DNA of 64,000 bases from Deltaproteobacteria bacterium (GTDB lineage: Bacteria; Desulfobacterota; Desulfarculia; Adiutricales; Adiutricaceae): positions 1 through 64,000 of the forward strand of contig JAITII010000148.1 in the NCBI GenBank assembly GCA_031279515.1, in the 5' to 3' direction. The first letter of the stretch is position 1. Each line of letters starts with the position of its first letter. Of this stretch, positions 45,697 through 56,499 are shown in pieces. The notes below the pieces were generated by a model. That model was not told where the DNA came from. It did no database searches and was given only the letters and a program-made list of their open reading frames with translations. The position numbers were made by a program, and so were the translations under genes.

Positions 45697-47580
45697 TTAC
45701 TTAAGCAGTTCATAATTTTTATCAGGACAATCTATTCCGAAACTATTTAATGTATCTTTTTGAAATTTTGATAAAGGATTTAAAACTCGTTTTCCTGCAA
45801 TTTTTTTCAATTTGCATGATTGAAATTTTTTAATTAATTTATGAAGTGGCATTTTATGATACAACCCAGTAGATGACATTTTAGTATCAAGATATGACAT
45901 TAATATTTGTGCTAAAAAACATATGAAGTCTTTATTACACATACTTTTAGAACTATGCATTCTTATCCTTTTCAAGTCTAGACTGCTTTGAAATCTTAGA
46001 AATCCTTTTTCAACAATATCTTTTGATCTACAAATTTCAAGTGCTGTTTCTATAGACAAATCTTTATCATTTCCAATTAATATCATTTTACCTGTAGTGT
46101 TAAGCATTTCTGCTATGACAAAATGGTTTAACTGTACAATATATTCACCAGTTGAATCAAAATTTTTCTTCCTTTTTATCAAAAAGTATTTTTGCTTATC
46201 TTTTTGTTTTTTATATACATCAATATCATGAATAATTTCATCTCTTATAAGTAATAAATACTGATATAAATCATCTTTTTTTTCTGAAAAAGTTTTTTGA
46301 TTAAAATAAAAGTACATATACAGGTAATTGTTATCATTCCACTTATATCTGACTCGCTTCCCAAGTACCATTTTCCTTTCACATAGTATTCTATATTTAT
46401 CATGTGAAATATCACTTGCGAGAGTTTCAAATAAATGTATATACTTGTTTCTTAGTGGAGCAGCAATTAAAAAAGGATATCCTTCAAAATTTTCTAGTAA
46501 AAAGTTTATGTTTTCAGTGCTATAAAAACTCTTATCCATTACAATTTTACAATTTCTATTATTCAGAAAATGTAATTGTTCTATTGTTGATTTTAATGTT
46601 ACAACATCATTAATACTACCTGAATATTGGGTGAAATAAATCGGAACACCTGAAGTTTTGCCAAAAAATAAACAAAGATTAGTTTGCGGTAGTAGATCAT
46701 TCTCTTTATTTTTTCCATACTCAACGTCGCCAATAAATTCAGAAAATGATGAAATAGATGCAATATCTAAAGCTAAATATTCTTGCTCATCCCTCAAATC
46801 AATCCATTTTTTGAAAAATGATGATTTTTTTTCTTCAGAGATATTTTGTAGTAAAATACTGATATCCAGATAGTTTAACTTATATGGAGAAATATTCTCC
46901 AAATTATCAGCTATCCAATCTTCACAATAATATACTGGTTCTCCTTTAGATACTAGATAAAAAATAATAGACAAAATTGCATTTGCATGAGGATAAAAAA
47001 CCTCTTTAACTATTTGATATAGACCGATTTGCTTAGATAATTGTTCTAATAAATATGAAGAACCAAAATTAATTGACACACATTCTTGCATGTTTTTTTC
47101 GAATTCCTCATAGTTTTCTTGTTGAAATTGAATGTTGGAAGATTCAACTGGTTCAGTTTCAACCTTATATAAAATATTATGATCGTATTGTAGCTTGTCA
47201 TTAACATGGAACGTATCTCTTAGTATTGACTTTTCGATAGGTATTTCAAATTTTTTCTCCAACAATACAATTTGTTCCATTATATTGATCTTCTTGGAAC
47301 TTAAATAATTTAAGTATTTTTGATTGAGGCAGATTTTACCTGTCTCTCTATCAATTTTTCCAATACTAGTTTTGTGATTATCGGGTTTGCCTTCAGCATT
47401 TCTAAAGGCAGTAGACTCATATATGTAGGTGGTCCCATTAATTAATCTTGATACAAAACTTGACATATAGATCTCCATAAAAGTCGATGATGTTTTATAC
47501 CCTACTCTTGAATAAATGTCAAGTTTTTTAAACAATATTTTTACTAAACTACATATAGATATAAAAGAATATATATACAT
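45697..47580 (-). mobile_element. IS1634/IS4-like DDE transposase gene, apparently intact; likely true start near 47464 (MSSFVSRL)
   Basis: SFVSRLINGTTYIYESTAFRNAEGKPDNHKTSIGKID...LALDIASISSF...NCKIVMDKSFYS...KDIVEKGFLRFQSSLDLKRIRMHSSKSMCNKDFICFLAQIL; very AT-rich relative to neighbours. Terminal inverted repeats not resolved. Confidence 0.8.
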
Positions 47581-48870
47581 ATATAGTGCTATTTTAAGGC
47601 CGTGATTATATCATTATATTCCTTTCTTTTTTCTTAAATATCTGCGAAACTTGAGCTTGAAGTCTTCTTAAGGCAAACTACAAACTAAATGCTTGACTGG
47701 CTTTAGAAAAGATTGGCCCCCTTTATATAACTGCTCTTGAAGTTAACTTAGCATTATCAAACAGCCTTCTTATTCAGGGTATTGGTTAAAATTTCTTAGA
47801 TTTAATAATATATTTGTATTAGTATTTAATACAAAACTTAAGAATATCATATTTAAATATAGAAGCTAAAGCCGAATTTTGGGGTGATAAAATAGGTCAG
47901 AAATTAAGCTTACAAAGAACTTTTTAGCCAAGGGATTTAGGCTAAGGCATCAATGAGCTAAGTATCATAAATTAATAAAATGTTTTAATCTAGCCTGTAC
48001 CATATAATAATTTGGCTTTATCTTAAGTGCCTTTGGGTCATCTTAGGTTTTTGGGCCAGTTATGATAAGTTCAAAAGAAATTGATAAAACTGTAGAATCA
48101 ATGGCTAAAAATAGAAATAGAGCGCATTAGGCTTTTCCTTTACAGCTCTTAAGTTATCAAAAAATGTGCTCTTGATTTTCATTGTTCTATTATTAAGAGC
48201 TATTTTAACAATTTCTGATTAAGCTCATATTTTGTAGCTTTACTTATTATTGGATTTGTTCCAGACTCTTAATCCGATCGTTGGAGTTATGGCTTTCGGG
48301 CATTTCTTTAAAAGGCTATTTTTTTCTATAAATGGGAGTAATTGTCATATATCAATATTTGAGCCGCGAAGATACTATTAGTCGCCAATAATGGGCTAGA
48401 CCCTAGATTAACAAGTAAATGCTCTGAACTTATGCGGTTCTAGTAGTATCATAAGGAAATTGGCCCCTTTTTTAGCTTCAAGCTCTGAAGATGTGATTTT
48501 TGCGTAGCAATTCCCGGTTTAGAGCATCAAGGCGGCGGGTTTTTTCCTTTTGCGAGATAGTTTCTCTTTAGATTGTGCTATTTTGTCCGGCGGGCGAAAT
48601 CTTACTCAATAAGCCCAGCCTAGTTTCAAAGTCATTTTCTTTTGTTGTAGCTATAGTTTTCTAAGGTGGCAGAAACTGGCGATATTAGCTCCGATAGTTG
48701 GCTGGATATGTCCATTTGAAAATTGTAAGATAGCCTTTTATGTCTTTTTAGGACTTTCAAGGTCGTATTAATTGCATAAAATGGCTTTCAATCTATATAT
48801 TTATATTATTTTTTAATAAAAAACATATAAAAGTCAAAAAAACAATTATATATTTATTTATAATTTAAAA

Positions 48871-48899
48871 TTGACATAATAAGACTAATATAGTATATT
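48871..48899 (+). promoter_or_regulatory. sigma70-like promoter TTGACA-17-TATATT
   Basis: TTGACA 48871-48876, TATATT 48894-48899, upstream of ORF 49031. Confidence 0.5.
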
Positions 48900-49030
48900 T
48901 ATTTATAATATTAGACTTTTTTTCGAAAATCTGGCTCTCCATGGATAGGGAGGCAAAACCAATAAAAACCCGTTGAGATTTATAATTCTGTTACAATTGT
49001 CGGGTTACTTTTAATTTTTGCGAGGCATCC

Positions 49031-49969
49031 ATGAAGGAAATTGGAATTAGTGAAGTAGATGGATTTTCTGTGGGGCATTGTGTGGACGCGGCTCAAGCTA
49101 CAGGCTGTACAGTCATACTTTGCCCTGAAGGAGCAGCAGCTTCTAGTTACAGCCCTGGTTTTGCACCAGGCAGCCATGAATTGGAGGCCCTAAGGCCTAC
49201 TGCCCTGGTGGACAGAATTAATGGGCTCCTCTTTTCCGGTGGTAGTGCTTACGGCCTGGGAGCCGTCACCGGGGTGGTGGAGTATTTAAGGGAACAGGGT
49301 AAGGGCTTTGATACCGGAGGCATCAAAGTTCCTATTGTGCCTGCAGCTGTTATCTACGATTACCCGCAAAATCGTTCCCAGGGTCGGCTTCCAGATGCCA
49401 AGATGGGCTACGATGCCGCCAAATGGGCCAATAACGAGCCCTTGTTAAGCGGCCCCTACGGGGCCGGGGTCTCTGCAGCAGCTGGAAAACTGGGAGGGCT
49501 TTCTTTGGAGAGCCCCTCTGGGATCGGGGTGAGTGGGGTACAATTGGACTCTGGTTTACAGTTAGCGGTCTTGGCTGTGGTTAACCCTTCAGGCAGCGTC
49601 ATAGACATTGAAACAGGGAAGATTGTATCGGGCTTAAGGAAAAAAGATGGCACTTTGGCCGGGAAAGATGATATCTTAAATTATCTTTCTCAACTAGAGG
49701 CCAACAATTTTCCTGCAAATAGAGGTGCTACGGTCCTTATAGCAGTAGCTACAAACTCACCTTTGAACAAGGTGGGAGCCTATAGGCTGGCGCGCATGGC
49801 AGCTTGCGGAATAGCCAGGGCTATTTATCCGGCGCATCTTCTCTTTGATGGAGACATTGTCCTGGCCCTCTCCTCTGGTAAAGGACCAGTAGTTAGCCCC
49901 AACTACCTAGGGGCAATGGGCGCGGAATTGGTCGCAAAGGCCATCGTAAATTCAGTGCCAGGGGCATAA
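49031..49969 (+). CDS. P1 family (DmpA/S58-like) N-terminal nucleophile aminopeptidase
   Basis: ISEVDGFSVGHCVD...GLLFSGGSAYGLGAVTGVVEYLREQGKGF...ANRGATVLIAVATNSPLNKV. Confidence 0.9.
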   Translation: MKEIGISEVDGFSVGHCVDAAQATGCTVILCPEGAAASSYSPGFAPGSHELEALRPTALVDRINGLLFSGGSAYGLGAVTGVVEYLREQGKGFDTGGIKVPIVPAAVIYDYPQNRSQGRLPDAKMGYDAAKWANNEPLLSGPYGAGVSAAAGKLGGLSLESPSGIGVSGVQLDSGLQLAVLAVVNPSGSVIDIETGKIVSGLRKKDGTLAGKDDILNYLSQLEANNFPANRGATVLIAVATNSPLNKVGAYRLARMAACGIARAIYPAHLLFDGDIVLALSSGKGPVVSPNYLGAMGAELVAKAIVNSVPGA

Positions 49970-50076
49970 AATCAGCAAAAAATATAGAGGCTTTTAGTTT
50001 CTAAGTCCCAAGAGCTCTTAGCTTTAGTGCAAGGGTACTAAAGCTAACTTGTGCTATTTGGGGATCATGAGGGGTT

Positions 50077-50925
50077 ATGATGACAATTGGCTTCATAGGC
50101 GCTGGGAAGGTAGGAAATTCACTGGGGAGCTACCTCTTAGAAGCTAATAGCACAAAAATAATGGGCTACTTTTCCCGCAGCCAGGATTCAGCTAGGCAGG
50201 CTGCTGAAAATACGCAAAGCAGCGTCTTTTTAGACCCTAAAGAGCTTATAAGGGCCTCGGATATCATATTTTTAACAGTACCGGATGATGCCATAGCAAA
50301 AGTCGCTTTAGAGCTCAGCTGCGGGGGCGCTCCATTGGACTTAAAAATTTTTTGCCACAGCTCCGGTAGCCAAAGCTCAGAGATCTTGGAGCCCCTCATG
50401 CAAAAGGGGGCAAGAGGGGCCTCTCTCCATCCCCTCATGGCAATACCTGACAAAAATTCAAGTAAACTTTTGCAGAAGGCCATTTTCACTTTGGAGGGTA
50501 CAAGGGATGCCACAGGGCCTATCTTGGAGTTATTAAGGCCCTTGGGTAACAAGGTCTTTCCCATAAAAAAAGAACACAAAACCTTGTATCACTGTGCGGC
50601 CAGCTTTGTGAGTAATTTTTCCGTGGCCCTGGCCCAGGTGGGCCTCGAGATGTTTGAGGCTTGTGAGCTTAGGGAAGCTGCCCAGGGGCTTTATGAACTC
50701 ATGCTTTTAAATGCTAGTAATATCCTCCACCTGGGACCAGAAAAGGCCTTAACTGGTCCTGTGGAAAGAGGGGATACCGGGACCATAGAGGCGCACCTTT
50801 CTGTCCTGGAGGGCAAAACTTTACAGATTTATAATCTTTTGGCCTCTAAGCTCTTAGAAATAGCCTCCCGTAAGCACCCTACGCGCGACTATACGCCTTT
50901 GGCAAGGCTATTGGAGAAGAATTGA
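50077..50925 (+). CDS. Rossmann-like/DUF2520 protein, possible ketopantoate reductase of the PanG type
   Basis: MTIGFIGAGKVGNSLGSYLLEA...DIIFLTVPDDAI...HSSGSQSSEIL...GASLHPLMAI; adjacent to panB-panC-panD. Confidence 0.8.
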   Translation: MMTIGFIGAGKVGNSLGSYLLEANSTKIMGYFSRSQDSARQAAENTQSSVFLDPKELIRASDIIFLTVPDDAIAKVALELSCGGAPLDLKIFCHSSGSQSSEILEPLMQKGARGASLHPLMAIPDKNSSKLLQKAIFTLEGTRDATGPILELLRPLGNKVFPIKKEHKTLYHCAASFVSNFSVALAQVGLEMFEACELREAAQGLYELMLLNASNILHLGPEKALTGPVERGDTGTIEAHLSVLEGKTLQIYNLLASKLLEIASRKHPTRDYTPLARLLEKN

Positions 50926-51134
50926 CAAAATATTGCGGCTGTTTCTCTTTTTGGCTCAAAAAAAACAGTTTAGTATTACAAGAGCGACGGGTTTATAATA
51001 CAATTATAAAGATGCGTTAAAACTCTGGCTTTTTTTTGGCTACTAGTCCTAAATTAAAGCGAGATATAATCTTAACAAGAGACGAAAAAGGAAGCTTAAA
51101 TTATTAAAGTACTAGCCAATCCCAAGGGGGTAAC

Positions 51135-51962
51135 ATGAAAAAAACCGTAGCAACATTTGCCGATGCCAAGGCCAAGGGCGAAAAGCTTACTATGCTCACA
51201 GCCTACGACTATTCCTTTGCCCGCCTTGTGGACGGAGCTGGAATAGACTCTATACTAGTAGGAGATTCCCTGGGAAACGTCATCATGGGCCTTCCAGATA
51301 CCTTGTCAGTGACCATGGACGTCATGGTCCACCACACCCTTGCCGTGTCCCGGGGCACCAAAGAGGCTCTGGTGGTGGCCGATATGCCCTTTTTATCCTA
51401 CCAGGTATCCGTACCCAAGGCAGTGGAGAATGCCGGACGTCTCTTGAAAGAGGGGAGGGGGCACGCAGTAAAATTGGAGGGCGGTAAGGTGGTAGCCCCT
51501 CAGATTAGGGCTATAGTGGATGCCTCTATCCCTGTCATGGGCCATATTGGCCTTACGCCCCAGTCCATCAACGCCATGGGCGGCTTCAAGGTGCAGGGCA
51601 AAAGTAATGAGACAATAACAAAGCTTTTAGAAGACGCCAAGGCCATAGAAGAGGCAGGGGCTTTTGCAGTGGTAATAGAGTGCGTGCCCCCCAATGTAGC
51701 AGAACTTATCACCAAAGAGCTTAAGATACCCACCATAGGCATTGGAGCGGGCAAGAATTGCGATGGTCAGATCCTGGTTTACCATGACCTTTTGGGGCTC
51801 TTTGAGGACTTTTGCCCCAAGTTCGTAAAGAAATACTTAGAAGGCGGAAAGCTCATTTCAGAAGCCTTTCGGCAGTTTGTTTCCGAGGTGAAAGAAGAAA
51901 AGTTCCCCACCCCGGAATACGGATTCCAGGACGCCCCTGACGTCCTAGACAAGCTCTACTAG
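51135..51962 (+). CDS. panB: 3-methyl-2-oxobutanoate hydroxymethyltransferase
   Basis: [58 protein letters not shown]. Confidence 0.97.
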   Translation: MKKTVATFADAKAKGEKLTMLTAYDYSFARLVDGAGIDSILVGDSLGNVIMGLPDTLSVTMDVMVHHTLAVSRGTKEALVVADMPFLSYQVSVPKAVENAGRLLKEGRGHAVKLEGGKVVAPQIRAIVDASIPVMGHIGLTPQSINAMGGFKVQGKSNETITKLLEDAKAIEEAGAFAVVIECVPPNVAELITKELKIPTIGIGAGKNCDGQILVYHDLLGLFEDFCPKFVKKYLEGGKLISEAFRQFVSEVKEEKFPTPEYGFQDAPDVLDKLY

Positions 51963-51965
51963 AAA

Positions 51966-52805
51966 ATGAAGGTAATCACTTCAGTTACCCAGATGCACGC
52001 TGTGGCTCAGCAATACGCCAAGGATGGGACTTTAGGATTCGTTCCCACCATGGGTTATTTACATGAGGGCCATGGGAGCCTGATAGAGCGTGCAGTCCAA
52101 GAAAATGATCGCGCTGTGGTGAGCGTCTTTGTAAATCCCACCCAGTTTGCCCCTGGAGAGGATCTTTCCAGCTACCCTAGGGATCTGGAAAAAGACCTAG
52201 CCTTTTGCCAGTCTCTGGGGGCTACAGCTGTCTTCCACCCAGAACCAAATGAGATGTACGGCCCCAATTTTGCCGCCATTGTGGAAGTGCCGTCTTTAAC
52301 TGTAAATCTCTGCGCTCGGGCCAGGCCAAGCCACTTTAAGGGTGTCTGTACAGTGGTTGCCAAGCTCTTTAACATTGTGGCGCCCACTAGGGCCTATTTT
52401 GGCTTAAAGGATGCTCAACAATTTTTTATCCTCAGGCGCATGGTCCTAGATTTGAATTTTCCCATAGAGCTTGTAGGCTGCCCCACTGTGAGGGAGGCAG
52501 ACGGTCTTGCCATGAGCTCCCGCAACAGTTATCTTTCATTGACAGAGAGAAAGGCGGCTCCCATCCTCCACAAGGCATTGGAAGAGGGGCGCGCCCTTAT
52601 TTTAGCCGGGGAAAAAAAGAGGGCCCCTATTATTGACAAAATCCAAAGGGTCTTAGCTACAGAGCCATTAGTTTCACTGGAGTATGTAGAGCTTGTGGAA
52701 ACTTTGGGCTTAAGGCAGACCGATGAGATAACTGGTGAGGTCCTATGTGCCCTAGCGGCCCGTATAGGCACTACCAGACTGATTGACAATTTTATTTTTT
52801 CCTGA
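51966..52805 (+). CDS. panC: pantoate--beta-alanine ligase
   Basis: GFVPTMGYLHEGHGSLIERA...SVFVNPTQFAPGEDLSSYPRDLEKD...AYFGLKDAQQFFILRRMV. Confidence 0.97.
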   Translation: MKVITSVTQMHAVAQQYAKDGTLGFVPTMGYLHEGHGSLIERAVQENDRAVVSVFVNPTQFAPGEDLSSYPRDLEKDLAFCQSLGATAVFHPEPNEMYGPNFAAIVEVPSLTVNLCARARPSHFKGVCTVVAKLFNIVAPTRAYFGLKDAQQFFILRRMVLDLNFPIELVGCPTVREADGLAMSSRNSYLSLTERKAAPILHKALEEGRALILAGEKKRAPIIDKIQRVLATEPLVSLEYVELVETLGLRQTDEITGEVLCALAARIGTTRLIDNFIFS

Positions 52806-52815
52806 GGGAAGAGCT

Positions 52816-53202
52816 GTGCACCTTAATGTTCTTAAATCCAAGATCCACCGTGCCAAGGTAACCCAGACTGAGTTGGCTTACATGGGAAGCGTATCTATTG
52901 ACCCCTGGCTTATGGAAGCGGCTGGTATGAATGAATACGAAAAGATCCTGGTGGTAAACCTAGAGTCCGGGGTACGCTTTGAGACCTACTGCATCAAAGG
53001 GGAGCCTGGTCAAGGGACCGTCTGTGTAAACGGCGCCGCTGCCAGGCTGGCAATCAAAGGAGACAAGATAATCATCATGTCTTTCTGCCTAGTTACCCCG
53101 CAAGAGCTGGAATATCACCGCCCCAAGATAGTCTTTGTGGACGAAAATAATGCTGTGACAACAATAGAAGAGCTGGAAAGGCACGGGCAGCGAAAAGAAT
53201 AG
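52816..53202 (+). CDS. panD: aspartate 1-decarboxylase (GTG start)
   Basis: LKSKIHRAKVTQTELAYMGSVSIDPWLMEAAGM with GS self-cleavage site; NGAAARL. Confidence 0.95.
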   Translation: MHLNVLKSKIHRAKVTQTELAYMGSVSIDPWLMEAAGMNEYEKILVVNLESGVRFETYCIKGEPGQGTVCVNGAAARLAIKGDKIIIMSFCLVTPQELEYHRPKIVFVDENNAVTTIEELERHGQRKE

Positions 53203-53273
53203 GGGTTTATAAATAAGCCCCCAATTTCTAGCAAACTTTCTCATTACCTAGAAAAAAAGCCAATCTTTACCCT

Positions 53274-53726
53274 ATGGCCAATATTAAGCTAAATAACCTC
53301 CACTTTACTATTTTTATTCCCGAGGATACCGGGTCCAGGGAAAAGGGCCAGCCTCTCTTTTTTGTTCCCATCTCAGCGGGATTTCCTTCCCCGGCTGAGG
53401 ACTATGTCCAGGAACAGCTAGACCTCCACAAGCTAGTGGTCCGCAATCCCCCTGCCACCTTTTTCCTCAAGGTTAAAGGTGACTCCATGCTGGGGGCGGC
53501 AATCCACGACGGGGACCTTTTGGTGGTGGACCGCTCCTTAAGCGCCGGATCCGGCAAGGTGGTTATAGCCGCCTGGGAAGGAGAGTTAACTGTCAAGAGG
53601 TTGAAGATTAAAGATAAGAGGATCTATCTGGTGCCGGACAACCCGGATTTTCCGGAGTTTGATATCACAGATAACGAGGACACGGTAATCTGGGGTGTAG
53701 TCACCTATGTGCTTCATAAATTGTAG
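53274..53726 (+). CDS. umuD: UmuD-like S24 autoprotease
   Basis: VPISAGFPSPAEDYVQEQLDL cleavage region; KGDSMLGAAIHDGDLLVVDRSLSAGSGKVVIA Ser/Lys dyad. Confidence 0.92.
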   Translation: MANIKLNNLHFTIFIPEDTGSREKGQPLFFVPISAGFPSPAEDYVQEQLDLHKLVVRNPPATFFLKVKGDSMLGAAIHDGDLLVVDRSLSAGSGKVVIAAWEGELTVKRLKIKDKRIYLVPDNPDFPEFDITDNEDTVIWGVVTYVLHKL

Positions 53727-53729
53727 CCC

Positions 53730-55094
53730 CTATAATTCGGCTTTTACCACAGGGAGCTTGTCCCAGTCAGTGGTTGAAAGGTCAGATAGCTTGCGGCGGC
53801 GCATGCCCCAAAAGGGCGTATCCTTCCCCTGAGCTGAAAGCCGGATAGTTCCGGCGCCATATTTGGAGTTAATCTCATCAAAAGCCCCCATGAGATTTAC
53901 GCTTTGCTCATTTGTTTGTGGAAAGAGTAAGCCTGCCTTGGCGGCGGCCTCTTCTTCGCTCATAAGTTCGTAGAGCAAGATTCCGGCCTTGGCATAGGCG
54001 TGGCCCTTCCTAAAGCAGGCCATAAGGGCCTGGCGGGCAGCTTTGGTGATGTCCACAGTGGAGTTTGTGGGACTTTGGAGGTCCACAGAGGCCCCTGTGT
54101 TAAAGGGAGACTCATCGTAACGGCTGGTCTCTATAAAGACATGGAGCCCAGTTGCCACCATGGCCTCCTTGCGGAGCCTTTCTCCGGCAATGGCAGCGTG
54201 AGCTGCCAAGGCTTCCATGAGGTCGGCACAGTGTTCTATCTTAGCTCCGAAACTGCGGCTGGAGATCATGGTCTTGCGGAAGGCTGGCATCAGGTCGTCG
54301 GTTATGCACTGGTGGCCCCTTAGCTCCAAAACAGTCCTTTGCCCAGTTATGGAAAGGAGCTTTTTAGCGCTGGTAAGGTCCATGTCCCGCAATTTTCGTG
54401 CCGAGTCCACCCCCAGCTTGTAAAGCTTGGCGGCTCCTCTCCTGCCTATGCCCCAGACATCTTCAGGTGGGGTCTTCTCTAAGATTTCCTCCAACTCAGT
54501 GGAACCCAGTTCCAGGTGTAGTACCCGGGAGATCTTCTTGGCCCAGTGATTGGAGAGCTTGGCTAGAGTCCTGGTGGCCCCTATTCCGACCCGCACAGGG
54601 ACGCCCACCCAGCCCTTTACCCTCTTGGCCAGGTCCCAGCCCAGCTCTTCTGCTCTAGCAGCCAGGCTGTGGTCGAAGGGTATGAAGGATTCGTCTATGG
54701 AGTATTGGCAGATCTTAGGTACTAAGGACTCCATAGTGAGCATAACCCTTCTGGATATGTCGCCATAGAGGGCATAGTTAGATGAGAAGATGGCCACATT
54801 GGCGGCCCGTAACTTCTTTTCCTTTTTGAAGTAGACGTCACCATTTTTAAAGCCCAGAGCCTTGGCCTCAGGGGTGATGGCCACTACGCAGCCATCGTTA
54901 TTGGAAAGCACTACCAAGGGTTTGCTCTCTAGATCGGGCCTGAAGATCCTTTCGCAGGAGCAGTAGAAACAGTTGCAGTCCACCAGTGCCCAGAGCTTGG
55001 GGTTTTGCTGCGCTCTATTAATAGTTGCGCTATGGTGAGTCTTTGGGGCCAATTTCGTCCCTTTTATCTTGCCAAAAGATTTTACAGTAGACAT
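53730..55094 (-). CDS. umuC: UmuC-like Y-family DNA polymerase subunit (ORF extends to 55112 with a GTG start)
   Basis: [40 protein letters not shown]...[16 protein letters not shown]...[10 protein letters not shown]. Confidence 0.93.
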   Translation of the reverse strand: MSTVKSFGKIKGTKLAPKTHHSATINRAQQNPKLWALVDCNCFYCSCERIFRPDLESKPLVVLSNNDGCVVAITPEAKALGFKNGDVYFKKEKKLRAANVAIFSSNYALYGDISRRVMLTMESLVPKICQYSIDESFIPFDHSLAARAEELGWDLAKRVKGWVGVPVRVGIGATRTLAKLSNHWAKKISRVLHLELGSTELEEILEKTPPEDVWGIGRRGAAKLYKLGVDSARKLRDMDLTSAKKLLSITGQRTVLELRGHQCITDDLMPAFRKTMISSRSFGAKIEHCADLMEALAAHAAIAGERLRKEAMVATGLHVFIETSRYDESPFNTGASVDLQSPTNSTVDITKAARQALMACFRKGHAYAKAGILLYELMSEEEAAAKAGLLFPQTNEQSVNLMGAFDEINSKYGAGTIRLSAQGKDTPFWGMRRRKLSDLSTTDWDKLPVVKAEL

Positions 55095-55095
55095 A

Positions 55096-55113
55096 AGTGG
55101 ACATATATCCACT
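55096..55113. promoter_or_regulatory. Inverted repeat AGTGGA-N6-TCCACT just upstream of the probable umuC ATG; candidate SOS-type operator
   Basis: AGTGGACATATATCCACT. Confidence 0.4.
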
Positions 55114-56011
55114 ATACCTTATAGCACTTTGGCGCGGTCTTTGCAAAGGGAAATAGAGAGGCCCTAGCTAATTTGGGGCTAGTCAATGTATCCGTTTAGG
55201 GGGATAGAGACACTAAGGGAAAGGAAAATGGGTTAAATTCAATAAGGCTCTAGGCTTTGTAAAAAAATACTAAGATTTTTAATAAAGATTAAGTTACTCT
55301 CTACTATTTAAAAATTTTCAAGATTTTTGGCCACTTGGAAAAAAGAAAAGAAAATTTTATAGGCTTGGGCTTAAGGATCTTTTGTCTGTTTATCCAATCC
55401 TTAGCATGAGCTAGGCCGCCTTATAAAAACTTCACTAGCGTAGGGGCTAAAACTCTAAAAGCATGTGGCATTTATTGCGGCAAGTAAAGATGCAGCTATA
55501 TAGATATTGACAGGAGTCCCTTTACAGGCATTGAGGCAGGTTAAAAATGGAAGATAATGGACTGTATTTTGTCAGCTGAAATTAAAATGGGCTTTTGTGC
55601 AAATTTGAAACATTTACACAAAGCTTGAATTTTACCATATTTTAATCTCAATTTTATTCGTCAAGATTTAACTTGAAGCTTTATAATCAGTCCCAGGTTT
55701 TGTAAATATTGCCCATGAAAAGATTGCAAACAAATGGGCTTGCAAAATGAAGATTGTGTTTGATTTTCCACTCCATAACCACATACTTCTCCTATCCTCT
55801 TTCTTCCTTGTGGAAATCCTGAAAAATCAGCCGAAACAACGAGAAGACGCAACTTACTCCAAAAAAATGAAATAGTTCTTGTCAAAATTGAGCTTCCCTT
55901 AAGGCGTATTTATCAATTTTCAATCCACTGATGAAAATTTACCTAGAAGGCGCTTTTATTAAAAATGACAAGACTTTAGGGGTATTATAACAACTATTTT
56001 TCAGGTGAAAT

Positions 56012-56494
56012 ATGGAAAATGTCGTTAACATGGATTTCTTGGAAGAAATCGTAAGCTATTTCAAAAGATCTCCCAGCTCGATAATTGCCATGCTGCAAGA
56101 GATTCAAGAAAAATACCGGTATCTGCCAAAGGAAATCTTTCCATTTTTGTCGAAATCAACTGGCTTAAGCGAGGCCAGGATTTATTCCCTTGCCACTTTT
56201 TACGAAAACTTCTCCCTGGAGCCCAAAGGCAAAAACATTATAAAGGTTTGTGACGGGACTGCCTGCCACGTCAGAAAGTCGCTTCCCATATTGGAAAGGC
56301 TCAAAGCGAAATTAAAGCTTGAGCCAGGGGCGGTGACTACAAAGGATCTGGCCTTTACGGTTGAAGTTGTTGCCTGTCTTGGGGCTTGTGGTCTGTCTCC
56401 GGTAATAACCTTAAATGGTAAGGCCTATCCAGCCATGACCCCCGATAAGGCTACTGAACTTTTAGAGTCACTTATAGAAGTCAAAGGAGAATAG
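56012..56494 (+). CDS. NADH-type hydrogenase 2Fe-2S subunit (NuoE/HydC/HndA-like)
   Basis: IAMLQEIQEKYRYLPKE...KVCDGTACHVRKS...VEVVACLGACGLSPV. Confidence 0.92.
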   Translation: MENVVNMDFLEEIVSYFKRSPSSIIAMLQEIQEKYRYLPKEIFPFLSKSTGLSEARIYSLATFYENFSLEPKGKNIIKVCDGTACHVRKSLPILERLKAKLKLEPGAVTTKDLAFTVEVVACLGACGLSPVITLNGKAYPAMTPDKATELLESLIEVKGE

Positions 56495-56499
56495 ATCTT

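Noticed and set aside
45540-47640. Exact IS boundaries and terminal inverted repeats
   Set aside because: No convincing TIR or target duplication could be resolved by eye in the AT-rich flanks.
55661-55885. 74-aa minus-strand ORF upstream of the hydrogenase operon
   Set aside because: No homology signature and lies in an AT-rich gap; insufficient support.
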